A stretch of 62,319 bases of DNA, taken from positions 1 to 62,319 of the forward strand of contig NZ_JAGUQP010000018.1 of the NCBI RefSeq assembly GCF_018704065.1, read 5' to 3'. The notes below the pieces were generated by a model. That model was given only the letters and a program-made list of their open reading frames with translations. It did no database searches and was not told the origin of the DNA. This DNA comes from Desulfovulcanus ferrireducens (lineage in GTDB: Bacteria; Desulfobacterota; Desulfovibrionia; Desulfovibrionales; Desulfonatronovibrionaceae). Positions 62,151 through 62,319 of this stretch are shown in pieces. The position numbers were made by a program, and so were the translations under genes. The stretch's first letter is position 1. The number at the start of each line of letters is the position of its first letter.

Positions 62151-62218
62151 CAGGATGGTCAAAGGAAAAGGTATTTTTAGTAGTTGAAGATCATTCTTTT
62201 TTGTCAATAAGTTATTAA

Positions 62219-62319
62219 ACTCAACTTCTGACACGATTAATGTCCTCAAATTACTACACAATTGAAGAGTGCATTTTCTGAAATGCATTACAAACGGGTT
62301 GGGTAACACATCATGGCGA
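62219..62319 (-). mobile_element. Type-2 palindromic element, inverted fragment J (cut by window end)
   Basis: From ACTCAACTTCTGA (62219) the sequence reads the right arm of copies H and I in reverse, through GAAGAGTGCATTTTC and ACAAACGGGTTGGGTAACAC, to the last base. The other end lies outside. A 90-codon frame running back over it and the tandem repeat is not a gene. Confidence 0.85.

Noticed and set aside
62037-62309. 90-codon minus-strand frame at the window end
   Set aside because: It reads through the 16-bp tandem repeat and the type-2 element fragment.

Overview
The window reads as chromosomal DNA of an AT-rich, motile, sulfate-reducing bacterium of the order Desulfovibrionales. This rests on gene content, since no rRNA is present. 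The flagellar block runs flgF-flgG-flgA-flgH-flgI-flgJ(M23)-flgN-flgK-flgL-csrA-fliW, followed by flgM and a DVU0524-like gene. That is the arrangement I recall from Desulfovibrio vulgaris. An HdrD/GlpC-like Fe-S protein with an in-frame UGA, a sulfide-type Thi4 and a DASS-type anion permease between CBS proteins also fit.

Layout. Positions 1-9.2 kb (minus strand) hold transport genes: a KefB-like antiporter with a coupled zinc-ribbon miniprotein that is easy to miss, an ArsB/NhaD-type permease, and an apparent operon of CBS, DASS permease, left-handed beta-helix protein and CBS, then an orphan receiver protein. Positions 9.4-19.6 kb (minus) hold the classic tRNA-Gly / rimP-nusA-rnpM-infB-DUF503-rbfA-nrnA-truB-rpsO-pnp translation and RNA-decay cluster. 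Positions 19.7-32.8 kb are the flagellar rod, ring and hook-filament-junction genes with the CsrA/FliW and FlgM switches. Positions 32.9-47.8 kb (plus) are housekeeping genes: nadK, a DUF89-like protein, mltA, a DUF4254 protein, gatB, mtnA, thi4, der, ilvE, dnaX, ybaB, recR and a lone 2-oxoacid oxidoreductase gamma subunit. Positions 47.9-52.2 kb (minus) hold a nitronate-monooxygenase-like enzyme, a TPR protein and two cobalamin-synthesis genes. Positions 53.0-57.2 kb (plus) hold the Sec-containing Fe-S oxidoreductase and a FecCD/BtuCDF-type ABC importer. The rest is a His-rich miniprotein, amt-glnB and a histidine kinase.

Three things stand out. (1) An HdrD-like protein is split by an in-frame UGA at a cysteine position. 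A 15-bp hairpin with a G-rich apical loop follows 22 nt later, so I call one selenoprotein gene rather than two ORFs or a pseudogene. (2) The window is peppered with long, imperfectly palindromic, MITE-like elements in two related subfamilies. They have terminal inverted repeats, 5-6 bp target duplications, full-length (about 312-318 bp), 201-bp and 97-98-bp forms, and no transposase nearby. One sits exactly at the flgK stop codon inside the flagellar operon. (3) FlgK and FlgL are enlarged by modules carrying Asp-box motifs (SxDGGxTW), three of them in FlgL at a regular spacing of about 112 residues.

Several obvious longest-ORF starts are wrong because they read through TTGAGTGG-like intergenic tracts; I give corrected starts.
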